NCBI RefSeq assembly: GCF_036588685.1
Contig: NC_086374.1
Span: forward strand, 93,261,059-93,325,058
DNA: 64,000 nucleotides
Direction of reading: 5' to 3'
DNA from: Mytilus trossulus
Lineage: Eukaryota > Mollusca > Bivalvia > Mytilida > Mytilidae
Each line of letters opens with the position of its first letter. The stretch's first letter is position 1. The translations under genes were made by a program, and so were the position numbers. Under the pieces are notes generated by a model. The model ran no database searches, was not told the DNA's origin, and saw only the letters and a program-made list of their open reading frames with translations. This document shows positions 32,955 to 45,478 of the stretch, one piece after another.

Positions 32955-34190
32955 AAATGATTCATCAACGAATTTTAATAGAAGTTCTCAATCAGGAGTT
33001 CCCCTAGATGACGACTCCTGAGTATTATCAGGGTTTTAAAAATGGTAAAAAGGATAAATGAAAAGAAATGAAAATTAATTCAATGTAAAGCCAGCATACT
33101 TTTCGTTGTATCTAGCAAACGGATGTGAATCTGTTAATACATTTTGCATTAAAAAAAAAAACATAGTCGTGTGAGCCTTATAGTCATATAATTCAAATTT
33201 GATTGGAAAGAAACATATATCCATGCATATCCCGATCCATGCAGGTGCAAAAATCTACCTTTTCGTATATTCGACAACATGTAAGGTCAGGATTATTGTG
33301 TCAATAATGATGTTGTTAAAAAACCGGAAGTTTAGAGAAAAATTCAGAGAGATGTGGTGCTATATTTCTATGAATTGCTACTATTTTTCAGATTTTTTTT
33401 ACCTTCGAAAACTGTTTGCCAATTTATCTTAGTTATACCATTAATGTCGTGACTCCTATTTTAAGAGCAAAATTCACGAAATCCAAATTTCATGCATATT
33501 TTCAATAGAAGGAATGGAATTTCATCCTAAATTTCCTGGTACTTGAATGGACTTTGAAAGTAATAGGCCAATCATATTATAGTTTAGGAGAATGATTCAT
33601 TTATTCTTTGTTTACAAAAACACATGGCAATATTGGCGGATAAACAAAGAAAAGTTCTAGAAAAAAATAGCATTGCTAGGGAAATAATGAAATAATAGAT
33701 AAATTAGTTGAATTGATTTCGAACAGTGACTCACTTTAAAGTCCTGTTGAATGTCGATTTATCAAATCTAAAATGATTAATAAATTCGGTCTGATCCTTA
33801 CTACTAACATTGAATTCTTAGAAGAAAGAGTTGTAGGTACTAACTAGTCTTCTTCGCTGCAACCAGTTATTTGTCATCTCGTTCTTGTAGTATTTCTAAG
33901 TCGACTTCTCCAACGGATAGTACGCAGAATACTCGGTGAAAGTGCAATGCAGTGATTCAGTAGTGTAATTTTTCTTATTTCAAAATTTTGTTTACTTTTT
34001 CATAATAACCAGTTCAAATAAACTATAAGGTTCAACGTCATCTGGTAAAGTTAATTAGATGAAATTGGCTTTTGTTTTCTTGTCCCCTTTTGTGGCTCAT
34101 TATGACCCTCCGTTTTAACACATCACTGACTACTTTCAAATGGTACGCGGCGTTCCTAATGATTGCAATCCAAATAAAGCGCATCGGATG
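32955..34190. other. Intergenic, no gene recognised
   Basis: A 77-codon frame at 33199-33432 has no known domain and is AT-biased, so I do not call it. Confidence 0.4.
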
Positions 34191-34194
34191 CACG

Positions 34195-34385
34195 ATATTT
34201 ATAATAACATAAACGGTGCCAATTTTTCTGCACCAGATGCGCATTTCGACAATATATGTCTCTTCGGTGATGCTCGTGGCCAAAAGTGTTATTTTCATTT
34301 TCTAGCACTGTGTTGATTTCGCAGCGGTTGGACATTTTCGACCCTGAGGATATTGTCAGCGCAGCAGTGCTTTGGTATTGATATG
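34195..34385 (-). repeat. Dispersed repeat piece
   Basis: Contains 'gcaccagatgcgcatttcga', 'atgtctcttcggtgatgctc' and 'cgaccctgaggatattgtca', which follow the same 'changed Cys/EGF-free' layout as the 'cgcgcgtctggcg' repeats (site, tract, 'cagcagtgct'). The 86-codon minus frame across it is an artefact. Confidence 0.45.
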
Positions 34386-34399
34386 ATTTATATTTAATT

Positions 34400-34680
34400 T
34401 AAAAACTAGACGAAAGATACCAACCATAAGGACATCCAAACCCACAAGTCAAAGCAAACTGACATTGCCATTGCAAAAACCGAAAACTGACGACAAAAAG
34501 ACAAGCAAAAAAACACAACATAGAAAACGAAAGCCTTAGTTAACACTAATCCCACCAAAAGCGTGGGATGATCTCATATGCTCTGAAAGGGTAAGCAGAT
34601 CCTGATCCACATGGGATATCCGTCGTGTTACTCCTGTAAAACATATATGTTGGTATATCAAACGAAATTAAACATCACGT
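34400..34680. repeat. Dispersed repeat, copy of the 3251 family
   Basis: Contains 'gacgaaagataccaaccata', 'aagacaagcaaaaaaacaca', 'tgatctcatatgctctgaaa' and 'agcagatcctgatccacatg', matching 19906-20268. Confidence 0.7.
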
Positions 34681-34879
34681 AATGGTTGATTGGTAACTGA
34701 ACTAGGTACTTTACCAAAGTCAGAAAACATTGGTAATGTACATTAGCAAACTCCTGAAACTAAACCGAAAATATTTTTTTTTTATTTGAAACTATTTTTT
34801 TAAAAGTTAGTTTCATTTAAAAGTTGCCTCCAAAATTATGAGAAAAACTAGACAAAAAATATGCCACAAATGTTTAAAT

Positions 34880-35195
34880 GAATTATAGAAAGCGCCACTA
34901 CAATGACGACATGTTGTACTTCTTTCTTAGCCACGTGATTTGAAACATCCGCTTTGGTCATCATTTACATGCCCAGGCAAGCTAATCGCAAACAAAATAG
35001 TTTTCTTAGCAAAGCAACCATAGCATTTCAAATTAAATGTAAATTATAATCTAAACATTCCTGATCATTGTCAAGAATTTGGATTCATTAGCCGGTGTTT
35101 GTTGAGATGAAGACATAATGTCAAGTTTCCGTCGTCACGTCAAGCTGTTAGTCTTGCACACGACGTTCCGGTAATAGTTTTGGCAGGTATATTTT
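34880..35195 (+). other. Exon-like block, copy 2
   Basis: The second copy of 31300-31625. Upstream parts are diverged with indels, while the last 95 bp before 'gtcaagctgttag' are identical. The ATG frame reads MSSFRRHVKLLVLHTTFR, so two of the three codon differences from copy 1 in the LLVLHT(S/T)F segment are synonymous. A CAG|GTATAT donor-like site follows. Confidence 0.4.
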
Positions 35196-38100
35196 TCTAA
35201 TGGGACATTCTTTACTAGTTAGTTTGTTCATTAACAGCACCTTTGAATTGCTTAAATATTCCTTAATCGTCCCATCATCAAATTTTATGCAATTCTTGAT
35301 ATTGTTTTTGGAGGAATCAAATCCCATATTTTCATTTCATAATCAAAACGAAAACTCAACGGAAATACCAGGCTTGTAATTGTGTACGTCAGACACGCGT
35401 TTCGTCTACAAACGACTCGGTGCTCTAATTGGTTTCATTCTTTTTTCGCTTTTTTCGCTTTTTTTTTTTTTTTATCAAAAGTGAATTAATAAAGTTTTGA
35501 ATTCTTGTAGTTAGTTTTAATTTAGTTTTATATCGTATTCGGTAATAATAAGTTTGTGTCTGGAACACAATGTATACTGATTTTGTTTACCAAATGGTTA
35601 TATCAAAGGTGACCGTTACTCTTCCATTCCTGAAAATTATGATCAAAAGAAAGAAAATTTTACTAATAACCAAAATAACCAAGATCAATTTATCATGCGT
35701 GAAGAAGGCTTTCTTATTATATTAAATTATAGCTTACAAGTATCCGACTTAATCACTAAACTATTTAGTATCAGTTTCCATTGACACCTCTTACAACAAA
35801 GGGGGCGTGGCTGGGATACGTTAGGAGCACATGATTGTCATGAGGTTAATGATGATAGCTTATTAGATCCGGCAGTTCTAATAGTACCAGAACACTAATG
35901 ACTAGTTATCTTCTAGAATCAAAAAGATGGACCACATTTATTGATATTACTAATTAAACTTTACACATTTATCAAAGGACGGAGAGACGAAATGGCATGG
36001 TCAGTGCGATGACCAATGGTCATTAATCGTAACATTTTAATAAATTGTTTTCTTTGTAAATTGGTATGACAAGCCTCTGGAGTCAGAGATTTACAATAAC
36101 TTCTTTCTGTCGTCAGACAGTAAATATTTGGATTTCATCCTTAAGTCGTCCTTTCTATTATATATAAACAAACTGAAGAATATTGGTAATTTTCATAGAC
36201 GTAAGCGATACTGTATTTAAAAGATTTGTCACAATTGTCTTTTCTGAAATACACAACCTATCTGTCTACAGAGGATGGACAGATGGTATCATCTTTCGTT
36301 TTGACTCGTCTGGTGGTTCACAAGGATATACATGTTTGTTTCATCTTGATATTTCTGTCGCCTGGTTCATAACTTGTAATATTTATTATCCCACTAGCGA
36401 AGCGCTGTTCGTGTCATGACTTTGATACTATATATTTTATGTATCTCTGTCACAGGAAGTGTTGCAAAGTGCATTAGATTGCGCTTAAGCATCCAAATAA
36501 AAACTGTTACATCTCTTCATTTGGTTTCAGTAATGTCGTATAATAAAATTTCGTATCACTTGTAAAAGTATAATAGTCAGAATGTTTTACGTAACTTTAA
36601 AAAGTGTAAAGTATGAATAAAAGAGAGAGTGGTGCACATAATCTCTGGTTATTCATAACGTTATACTAGTGCTCTGCATCTATAAAATAGTGACTTGTGT
36701 AGCTATTGCATGCACATGCTTTTTATGTTGTTGTTTGTTTTATTTCTGGGGGTGACTTTGTGTTTTAATTTAAAAAAATCTTTTTGTCTTATTTCAATGC
36801 ACTTTGGTACTATCATGGTTGTTATTTATGTGTGCTTACAAAGTTGTGTTGTTTACCTATTTGTTTAGATTGTTTCTTGTTTGCTTTACGTCTAAGGGAA
36901 ATCATGAAATGAGCGTTCGGAGTAAAATCAAATTAATTAAAGATCAAATCTGTAGGTTTTGCATTGTGGGTCGTTTGGAATAGAGGTTGGAGAAATATGA
37001 CAAAACATTTCGGATTGTTTGTCCCTAGGTGTCTTTGACTTGAAATTTGTGCGTTATTTGTCCCTTTTTTATTTTTTATTTCACCGTCACTGTTGGGTAT
37101 TCTGTAGCGGACGTCTTTGCGTACCAAATTATAACCGGGGTTTCTTTGATGAGATTTTGTAATAGGAGCAAAAATGTTTCCTAAGCAACAGGTCTTCTCG
37201 TGTTTTTTAAAAGGTTCTTTGACGCTGAAGAGAGCGTGACACTCTCCTTCGAAAGACACCTGAATTATTGTTATCATTCCGACAGGACGTGACTGTGTAT
37301 TTGTACATCCTGCATAGACAGGCACATAGCTCTCTTAATAGAAGACTTTTTAAAGGGAAAATCCAAGTGTCTATATCCAAGTCGGTCCTTGAAATATATA
37401 TAAGAAAGAGTGTCATACAAACTATAAATTTAAAAGCAAAAGAAAACAAATCACATCATATATTTGATATATAAGTTCAAGGAGAAACAATCAACTGCTG
37501 CACTAGTGTAACTGCTACAAAACAAAATGTTTGCAATCATTCATGACCCCCCCCCCCAAATAAAAGTATCGTTATAAGGATGTATTATTCTAGCATTCTT
37601 TAACTTTACATTCAATACTTCGTTTTCGCAACCTTTTGTACATAAGAATAGTCAACATTCATTTCCTACTCAAATTCGCATACATAAGGGACATCTTTTT
37701 CATGCATAAAATTCAAAAAAAAAGAAGATTTGGTATGATCAGTGCCGATTAAAAAAGTTCAAACAATTATCCACCAATGTTTTTTTTCGATAATTATGAT
37801 TTGTTGCTAAAATTCATCCAAAAACGAATTCAAGAAATTCAATTTCAGTACCAAACTTTATAGACTGATGTCATTTGTCATTTGCAGACGAGTACATATC
37901 CGCGCTACAGTCGCAGGAATTAAAATTTGTTTCTGTTCCATACTTTTAATGGTTGTCAGTTGGATTAGTCGACGTGTGTATTGCCCTATCATAGTAAAAG
38001 TGTTAGATTCGACACTTCCTAGAGCTTCTGGGCATGTCATCTTGTACAAATCTATAGCATGGGGTTCATTTTCCGATATATCAATTTTGTGTAATGATTC

Positions 38101-40360
38101 ACCAATACCAATATGCTAATGTCCTGAATCTTTCAGATACACATTAGAACCGAATATATAAAAATCTTTTTCTAGGGAAAATTTAGAAGAACTTATAGGA
38201 ATTCGAATGAAAAAAAATATTTTCAGAAACAAATTTGACGTCTTCCAAATAATTTATGTTGGATACATTTTTACAACAGAAAAACGAGTTCGAAAAATAT
38301 TGCTAATTTTATTCCTTTATTTTATTTTTTTATCTTGTGATAATAATTTATACTTATACATCCAATATATCATTTGAACGTATTAACTACGTACCAAATA
38401 ATAGACTTTCAGTACGCGACCCGGCTTTTGAAAAGTTAGGCAATTTCTAATATAAATCATTGAATTTCAACTTTGTCCGTTTTTGCATCCAATTAAAGAA
38501 TTGTTGGCTCGGTATCTGTCTTAGTCTTTAGCTGCTTTTATACTATTCGCCGAGAGAATATAATTCTAACAACATTTTAATAATTATTTATACTCAGAGG
38601 TTGATTTTGGAATGCATACCATCATAGTGTCTGCTGCCTTAAACTTTTCAGCTGTAAATTTATTCCATCTTTGAAGAAAAATGTATTTCTTTACATTAAA
38701 TTATTTTCGACACGAAAGCAACATTTTTTGTGATTGTTGTTAACGTTTTACAGCAATTAGAATGTTTCCCAAAGCAAATGTTTATGTAGTTCCGTAAACT
38801 GACTGGTTACGGTTCGCTGCTTCCTCTAATAGCACCGTCACAGTGTGTGGAATTGCTGAAGGTTATTAATTTCGCGTGCCACTTTCCTTTATTTTTTCAG
38901 TAATTACATAGAAGAATTTTGGAAGAAAGAGTTCTAATGTTGTACGTTCTATAAAAAAAAACATATGACAAAAGATACACAGATAATTATTTATGCGTCT
39001 CAAAATCTGTATTAAGCATCTGCTTTGTTTACTCGGATTGTACAAATCACTCATTTTCACTTTTTATTCAGTAGTTGCGAATAGAGAGCTTGTTTTATGT
39101 TTTCCAAAATAATGACAATCATTCTGACAGAGTTTAGAACATGTAATATGTGCAACAAAACATGTGACTGACTAACATCTATCAATGAAAGACTGAAATA
39201 AAGGCCGATTGTTTGCACTATCAAGATAGTAAAAAGCAAACTAACCATGACGGAGAAACATATTAATCACAATGTCATAATTTGCAGACCATGTAGGGTT
39301 TTCAGGGTTTGAAAAATTTGGTCTGGATCCTTTTTTTTTCTTTTGCTTTTTTGATTGTTCAAGATCAACCAAACCAAGACTTAAAGAGTGTTATCTGCTG
39401 CTACTCTACTGAGCACGCAGCAAAGGACACATACTGTTCTTTTTTTTATGTTGGGGATTATTGAAGTTGTTAATTTAGAGCTATAAAACGCAGAATATAA
39501 AAATAAGATTCTTGCATATTTAGGGAGAAATCTTCGCAAATTATGTTCATTGAAACTATAGTGCTAATTTATTCATATATATAGTCTTAACTATAAAGAA
39601 CAAAAACAATGACTTTAAAACGCTTTATCTCTAACAGCTTTGAAATTATATAAGTATACATGATATTCCATACTGAAATAATCATTGCAATTGCTTCGGA
39701 TAGTTGTATGTCAAACTTTTACAAAAAAATGTAATAACGATCCACTTACTTAATGTTTGGTAACGGCATTGTTTGTTTTGGTGTATTGAAAGCAATCGTT
39801 ATAACATAAAACGTACCATCGCGTTACAGCGGAAGTATCAAGTTTAAATTATGGAAAATAATATTATTGCTAAATTATTTAAAGGTTTAAATTATCATAC
39901 GCACTTGGAATATAGATCTACTTAATTGTTGGAATTTAAAATAGTCTTAACAGAGGGAATTGCAAGAGTATATAACTAAAGTTACGTATCTAATTAAAGA
40001 AACATTGCGTGTGAAATATTAAGGTTAAACTAATCCATAAACTAAAGTATTATTTTTCGTAAAGTGGTATTTTTTTTAAATATGCCTTCAATTGAGTAAT
40101 ACATGTCCATTACATTATCAAAAAAGTTATTAAAATCAAAACTAACTATTTTTAACACTTAAAAAATATTTGACTTCTTGCATTTTAATAAATTCATTTA
40201 AAATATTTCAAGCAACCGTTCGTTAAAAATGCACATGAAAGTAAAATATTTTGTCTATTTTAGATAAACATTCAATATTGTCACGCCTCTAGCGTCCAAA
40301 ATATGATAACGTCTATTGGACCATCGTTCAAATTGATAGCTACGACAGTGTTTTCAAGCT
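35196..40360. other. Upstream region of engrailed, no other gene seen
   Basis: Contains a T-tract near 35450-35475, an inverted 'cgcgtttcgtctacaaacga' repeat piece at 35385-35425, a C11 run at 37546-37556 and a short-repeat fragment at 37725. Frames at 36183, 36933, 37207 and 37868 show no known domain and partly overlap repeat pieces. Enhancers of engrailed may lie here, but nothing in the sequence proves it. Confidence 0.4.
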
Positions 40361-40477
40361 CCGCCCACAAGATGTATAAGGAAGATGATATTATTGAGAT
40401 AATTTGCTGTCATGTGAAGTGTAAAATGAAATGTTAGTTAATTGCATGCAAATTAGGGAAATTGTTTAAAAATTATT
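40361..40477 (+). promoter_or_regulatory. en: Candidate engrailed promoter and 5' leader
   Basis: A GC-box-like CCGCCCAC (40361-40368) and a TATAAG (40375-40380) lie about 100 bp before the start codon. Between them and the ATG are a short upstream ORF (40431-40469, 12 codons plus stop) and a perfect octamer ATGCAAAT (40446-40453), the consensus for POU factors. These are motif matches only. Confidence 0.35.
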
Positions 40478-40988
40478 ATGTTTTACCGCGAATTGGAAAC
40501 TTCAGAAATGAACGGAGTATTGTTTAAACCAAGAGGAAACCGAAGGGATATACATGACTATTCAAATCAAGAAGACCTAAATAAGACAACAAACTTTTCA
40601 ATTTCTGAAATTTTACGACCTGAATTTGGTCAAAGGAGGGCAGAACAAACAAGTTATCGAGAACCGTGCCAAGTAAAACAAGAAACATTTTCTGGATTAA
40701 ATCATTATGTTAACACTCCGACACCATATCGCTCTTCGTTTTACAATATTGATGACATATTCCGAAGATACAAAACATTTATGTGCTCAGCGTCCAAACA
40801 TGACATCAATGAAACATCCGGGTCTTTAGAGAAATCGATTGTAAACGATATAAAGCCCTTTGAAGAGATCAAAACAAAATCGGATCCGGACGCCCTAGAA
40901 ACATCGGATTCCGGACACAGTGATAGTGGAAATTCTGTCTGGCCAGCATGGGTTTATTGTACTAGGTATTCCGACCGACCATCAGCTG
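40478..40988 (+). CDS. en: Engrailed homeobox protein, exon 1
   Basis: Encodes residues 1-170 and the first base of codon 171. EH1, the Groucho-binding repressor motif, is FSISEILRPEFG at about residues 40-51. EH2, which contacts Extradenticle/Pbx, is WPAWVYCTRYSDRP at 155-168. Between them is a Ser/Thr-rich acidic linker with no known fold. The exon ends at CTG|GTAAG, in the Gly codon just after EH2, where engrailed genes usually have their intron. I keep the first ATG; a second in-frame ATG is at residue 11. Engrailed is a nuclear transcriptional repressor in segment, neural and, in molluscs, shell-field patterning. Confidence 0.95.
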
Positions 40989-42553
40989 GTAAGAAGACGC
41001 AATTAATGTGATCTGTGTGTGTGTGTCTCTCTCTCTCTTTCTCCCCGGGCTCTCTCACTCCGATGATCTCTTTCCAAGACTCTCTCTCTCCTAGGCTCTC
41101 TCTCTCTCTCTCTTCGAGTCTCTCCCGGACGTTCTATCTTTGTCTCTATCTTTCATTACATATTAGTACTGCATGAATATATCTATCTTAAAATTTTAAT
41201 ATATAAATGTCTGCTAGCTTTGGTTACAGTTTTTGTCACGCTATTAAATTGCGTTCAATTAAGAGATTCGTCTTTGCGTTCAAATTTTGAAATTCATCTT
41301 CAACAAGTTATCAACTACAGTTTTTGTCTTTAACATTTTGAGGACTTTCAATTTTATAAATTATCATATTCATGAAGCAATCAACCAAAGATATTTGTTT
41401 CATTGCACAATCAATTTTTTCGAATTATGAATTCAATGCAACTACATGACTTTAAATTGTTTTTTAAATGGTCTTTATTGGTAAAGACCATATATCAAAC
41501 CAAAATTAAAAACATCCAAGAAGTGAAGCTTTGCCATGTCTTTCAGACTATATACATATATATTAATGAATGCTATTTGGCTCTTGGTATCCTTAGGTGC
41601 AAGCTTGTATACCTCTCAAAGACGTTATTATATTGAATCAACGTTTTCAACAAGACTATTAACCTGGTACATCTATGAAATCTTTGAGATTACATTTATT
41701 AAACTCTGAATTTGACAGTGTAAATGAAACACACACACACATGAGAAATACAGGATAACCTAGGGTATGCTTATCCTCTTTCATGAATAAGACACGTTTG
41801 TTTGGATAGTCATTGTCAATTTTAAAGCAAAAAGAAAAACTAATTTCTCTACATATATAATTAAATTATATGCAGTATTAATTGAATTTTTGTTTACTGG
41901 AATTGCAAATAAGACAGGGACAACCAATACAATATTTGTATTTTGGAAGACCCATGTCTCAGACCCATGTTGTCTGAGGTCGTAGTAAAAATCAATAAAC
42001 CGTAACTATGTTCGTGATTATAGTTGATTGATTATCAAATATTTGACAGATTAGGCCAAATCTTGTCTGTCAGATATTAGTTCCTTACTTAATGGGGTTC
42101 TAATTTGAGAAATTTTGTTTGACGAATTGGCTTGCTGTGATATCATAGGCATTTGATAAGCAAATTTATCACGTAAGCAATTACAGAAGCTTTCTTGTCC
42201 TATAATAAATTGTTCACTTGTTAAGATAAAGTGTTGACTTGTTAATTACTTGAAATTTATTATGTAGATACTAGGAGAAAGTGTTGATTAGTTAATTGTC
42301 GAACTGAAATACGCTGCAGCAATAAAATTAGACACAGGTGTCTGACTGCGAGAGTGACTAGTGACCTCACAGTGCTGTATATTTGAATTGAAAAGTGACC
42401 GACAAAAAAACCCGGATAAGTTCATATTGAAGAATATTTTATTAATTATATTTTCTTTTGGGTCGTTACATTTATACATGCACCACACTTTGTTTTGTCA
42501 ACATTATGTCTTATTTAATATATGATGATATAACACATGATTTCCATTTACAG
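40989..42553 (+). other. en: Engrailed intron
   Basis: 1565 bp, phase 1, with GT at 40989 and AG at 42552-42553. Shortly inside it is a GT/CT-rich microsatellite (about 41020-41140). A 77-codon frame at 41403-41636 has no recognisable homology. Confidence 0.9.
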
Positions 42554-42882
42554 GTCCAAGAACAAAAAAGGTACGACACAGAACCATCAAACCACCATCA
42601 GACGAAAAGAGACCTCGAACGGCGTTTACAAATGAGCAACTACATAGACTGAAAAAAGAGTTCAACGAATGTCGATATTTAACAGAAAAACGTAGACGAA
42701 CTTTGGCTGAAGATCTCAGTTTATCAGAATCGCAAATCAAAATATGGTTTCAGAACAAAAGAGCAAAGGTTAAAAAGACATCAGAGGCCAAGAATACTCT
42801 CGCTTTGAATCTAATAGCAGAAGGACTCTATGATCATTCAACAATACCTACCACAAAGTCAAATCCTACCGAGTGTGATTAA
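42554..42882 (+). CDS. en: Engrailed homeobox protein, exon 2
   Basis: Completes a 279-residue protein. EH3 (PRTKKVR and the following basic stretch) leads into the homeodomain at residues 188-247. That starts EKRPRTAF, has the turn RYLTEKRR, and helix 3 [16 protein letters not shown] with Q50 (237) and N51 (238), giving the usual TAATTA-type specificity. EH5 follows, [18 protein letters not shown]. These motifs together are diagnostic of Engrailed. Cys210 replaces the more common Asn before RYL. The stop TAA is at 42880-42882 and an ATTAAA signal lies at 42912-42917. The protein is shorter than many engrailed proteins because the EH1-EH2 linker is short. Confidence 0.97.
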
Positions 42883-42911
42883 ATCTTTGAATTGTATATT
42901 TATTTATATTT

Positions 42912-42917
42912 ATTAAA
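42912..42917 (+). terminator. en: Poly(A) signal ATTAAA of engrailed
   Basis: Variant hexamer 30 bp after the stop codon, in an AT-rich stretch. The cleavage site was not identified. Confidence 0.4.
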
Positions 42918-43090
42918 AAATGAAAGTCAAGAGTTAGTTTAAATGGTTGAGTGAGGTTGTATTAAAATATGCCTTTATAAAAGTATAACCCAAAAACATA
43001 TGTAAACCAATTTTTCTTTGATAGCATTTTTGTAGATAATATCATGGATAAATGTAAGTGGTAAAATTGCGAATTCAAAATATAAATTAA

Positions 43091-44143
43091 ATGCATGACT
43101 GCATGGTTTATGAAGTGGTTGTTGGTGTTATGCATGACTGCATGGTTTATGAAGTGGTGGTTGGTGTTATGCATGACTGCATGGTTTATGAAGTGGTGGT
43201 TGGTGTAATGCATGACTGCATGGTTTATGAAGTGGTGGTTGGTGTTATGCATGCCTACATGATTTATGAAGTGGTGGTTGGTGTTATGCATGACTGCATG
43301 ATTTATGAAGTGATGGTTGGTGTGATGCATGACTGCATGGTTTATGAAGTGGTGGTTGGTGTTATGCATGACTGCATGGTTTATGAAGTGGTGGTTGGTG
43401 TAATGCATGACTGCATGGTTTATGAAGTGGTGGTTGGTGTTATGCATGCCTACATGATTTATGAAGTGGTGGTTGGTGTTATGCATGACTGCATGGTTTA
43501 TGAAGTGGTGGTTGGTGTTATGCATGCCTACATGATTTATGAAGTGGTGGTTGGTGTTATGCATGACTGCATGGTTTATGAAGTGGTGGTTGGTGTAATG
43601 CATGACTGCATGGTTTATGAAGTGGTGGTTGGTGTTATTCATGACTGCATGGTTTATGAAGTGGTGGTTGGTGTTATGCATGACTGCATGGTTTATGAAG
43701 TGGTGGTTGGTGTTATGCATGACTGCATGGTTTATGAAGTGGTGGTTGGTGTAATGCATGACTGCATGGTTTATGAAGTGGTGGTTGGTGTTATGCATGC
43801 CTACATGATTTATGAATTGGTGGTTGGTGTTATGCATGACTGCATGGTTTATGAAGTGGTGGTTGGTGTTATGCATGCCTACATGATTTATGAAGTGGTG
43901 GTTGGTGTTATGCATGACTGCATGGTTTATGAAGTGGTGGTTGGTGTAATGCATGACTGCATGGTTTATGAAGTGGTGGTTGGTGTTATTCATGACTGCA
44001 TGGTTTATGAAGTGGTGGTTGGTGTTATGCATGACTGCATGGTTTATGAAGTGGTGGTTGGTGTTATGCATGACTGCATGGTTTATGAAGTGGTGGTTGG
44101 TGTTATGCATGACTGCATGATTTATGAAGTGGTGGTTGATGTT
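43091..44143. repeat. 39-bp minisatellite, 27 units
   Basis: The unit is 'tgcatgactgcatggtttat' followed by 'gaagtggtggttggtgtta', repeated 27 times from about 170 bp 3' of the engrailed poly(A) signal. As 39 is a multiple of 3, frames stay open on both strands: a plus frame of 351 codons (13-residue repeat) and a minus frame of about 380. Variant units with 'gcctacatgat' or 'gttattcatg' are arranged in a 9-unit higher-order block, units 10-18 against 19-27. No signal of genuine coding. Confidence 0.95.
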
Positions 44144-44146
44144 TAG

Positions 44147-45179
44147 TTTTTACTTTAATAGTGTTTCTGTTTCATTTTATTCATATTTTCACGAGATATG
44201 TTTCTTTCTGGTTTGTTGCATTCTCTTCTGGTCCTCTGCGTCGGTTCGTTAAGTTTTTAATTTTGGCTTTTGACTGTGGAAAGTATTTTATAAATACCTA
44301 GACTATATTTTGTATGATGACAGATGTAACCTGTTTACCTGTTTCATGAAATGAAATGGTGAATGGGTTAAAAAAAATTGCAAAATTGCGTAATTTGTCT
44401 AAAAAAATCAACATTTAACAACTTACTGCATCTTATCCGCCGCCACTCCCGAATTTTCGATAACTGGAAGCGTCGCCTTTTACAATTACCGGTGTTGACA
44501 TAGTGAAAGATGATCGTATCTTTATATGTATCCCATTTCAGTCCACGTATTCGACTAAAGTTTCTTTTTGAAATACATATGGTGTAGCTATATATAAATC
44601 TATAAGTTTTGAGCAATTTGAACTCCAAGAACAAAGGTTGAATCCGGCCTCCGACATCAATGATCTAGCTTGTACAAAATAATTTGCGGCATCATGTTCA
44701 TTTCCAAACTTGAAAAAATATTGACAATGTCTTCTTCATCATTGCTGATGATATATGTGTGTTGCATGCATCCAAGTGTTTAAGCAGTGTTGCGTCTCGG
44801 ATAAACGGTGAACTTGTTGCACTCAAATGGATTTAAATCGATTTGTTGTAAGAATATTGCTGGGATTATCTTTGTCGGTCAAAAAAAAGAAAACGTGTAA
44901 ATTCTCGATTATCCTATCTAATCCAATATGTAAAAAGCCTATTCAATATCCGTGCTAATTGTGTACTTTTTGGTTCTTAATCTCATTAATATTTTAACAT
45001 GTATGATATCGCGCTAAATTCCCAACATCATTAGCTATAAAGTACAACTTTACAAACTAAGCACAAAACAACAGTTATAAAATTAATACTAGTGACAGCA
45101 TTACGTGGGGATTATAGCTGTCGTATTCATGTTAATTGATTTAACCCAAATTCTCATTTGTAATTTATAATATATATAT
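44147..45179. other. Intergenic, no gene recognised
   Basis: An 88-codon minus frame (44368-44634) has no domain I know. The rest is AT-rich. Confidence 0.4.
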
Positions 45180-45440
45180 ATAATTGAGAAAGGAAATGGG
45201 CAATGTGTCAAAGCGACAACCACCCGACAATAAAGCAGACAACAACAAAAGGCCACCAATGGTTTTTAAATGTAGCGAGAAACTCCCGCACACGTAGGTG
45301 TCCTTCAGCTGGTCCCTTTAAAATATGTATACTAGTACAGTGATAATGGACGTCATACTTAACTCCGAATTATACACAAGAAACTAAAATAAAAATCATA
45401 CAAGACTAACAAAGGCCAGAGGCTCCTGACTGGAATAATG
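45180..45440 (+). repeat. 'gtgtcaaagagacaac' family repeat, long copy
   Basis: Contains 'tgagaaaggaaatgggcaat', 'gtgtcaaagcgacaac', 'aaagcagacaacaac', 'tccttcagctggtcc', 'agtgataatggacgtcat' and 'aagactaacaaaggccagag'. Confidence 0.75.
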
Positions 45441-45478
45441 GATAATTAACGATAGGAAATGAAAAATCATCTCTTTTA

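Noticed and set aside
34038..34298. 86-codon minus-strand frame
   Set aside because: Made largely of a dispersed repeat piece found elsewhere in the window.
36933..37325. 130-codon minus-strand frame
   Set aside because: Contains a repeat piece ('taccaaattataaccggggt') and has no recognised domain; overlaps other frames on both strands.
42504..42740. 78-codon frame antisense to the engrailed homeobox
   Set aside because: Shadow of the homeobox exon.
42962..44146. Long open frames of 351 and 382 codons on opposite strands
   Set aside because: They are translations of a 39-bp tandem repeat whose period is a multiple of three. No start context, domain or composition suggests a real protein.
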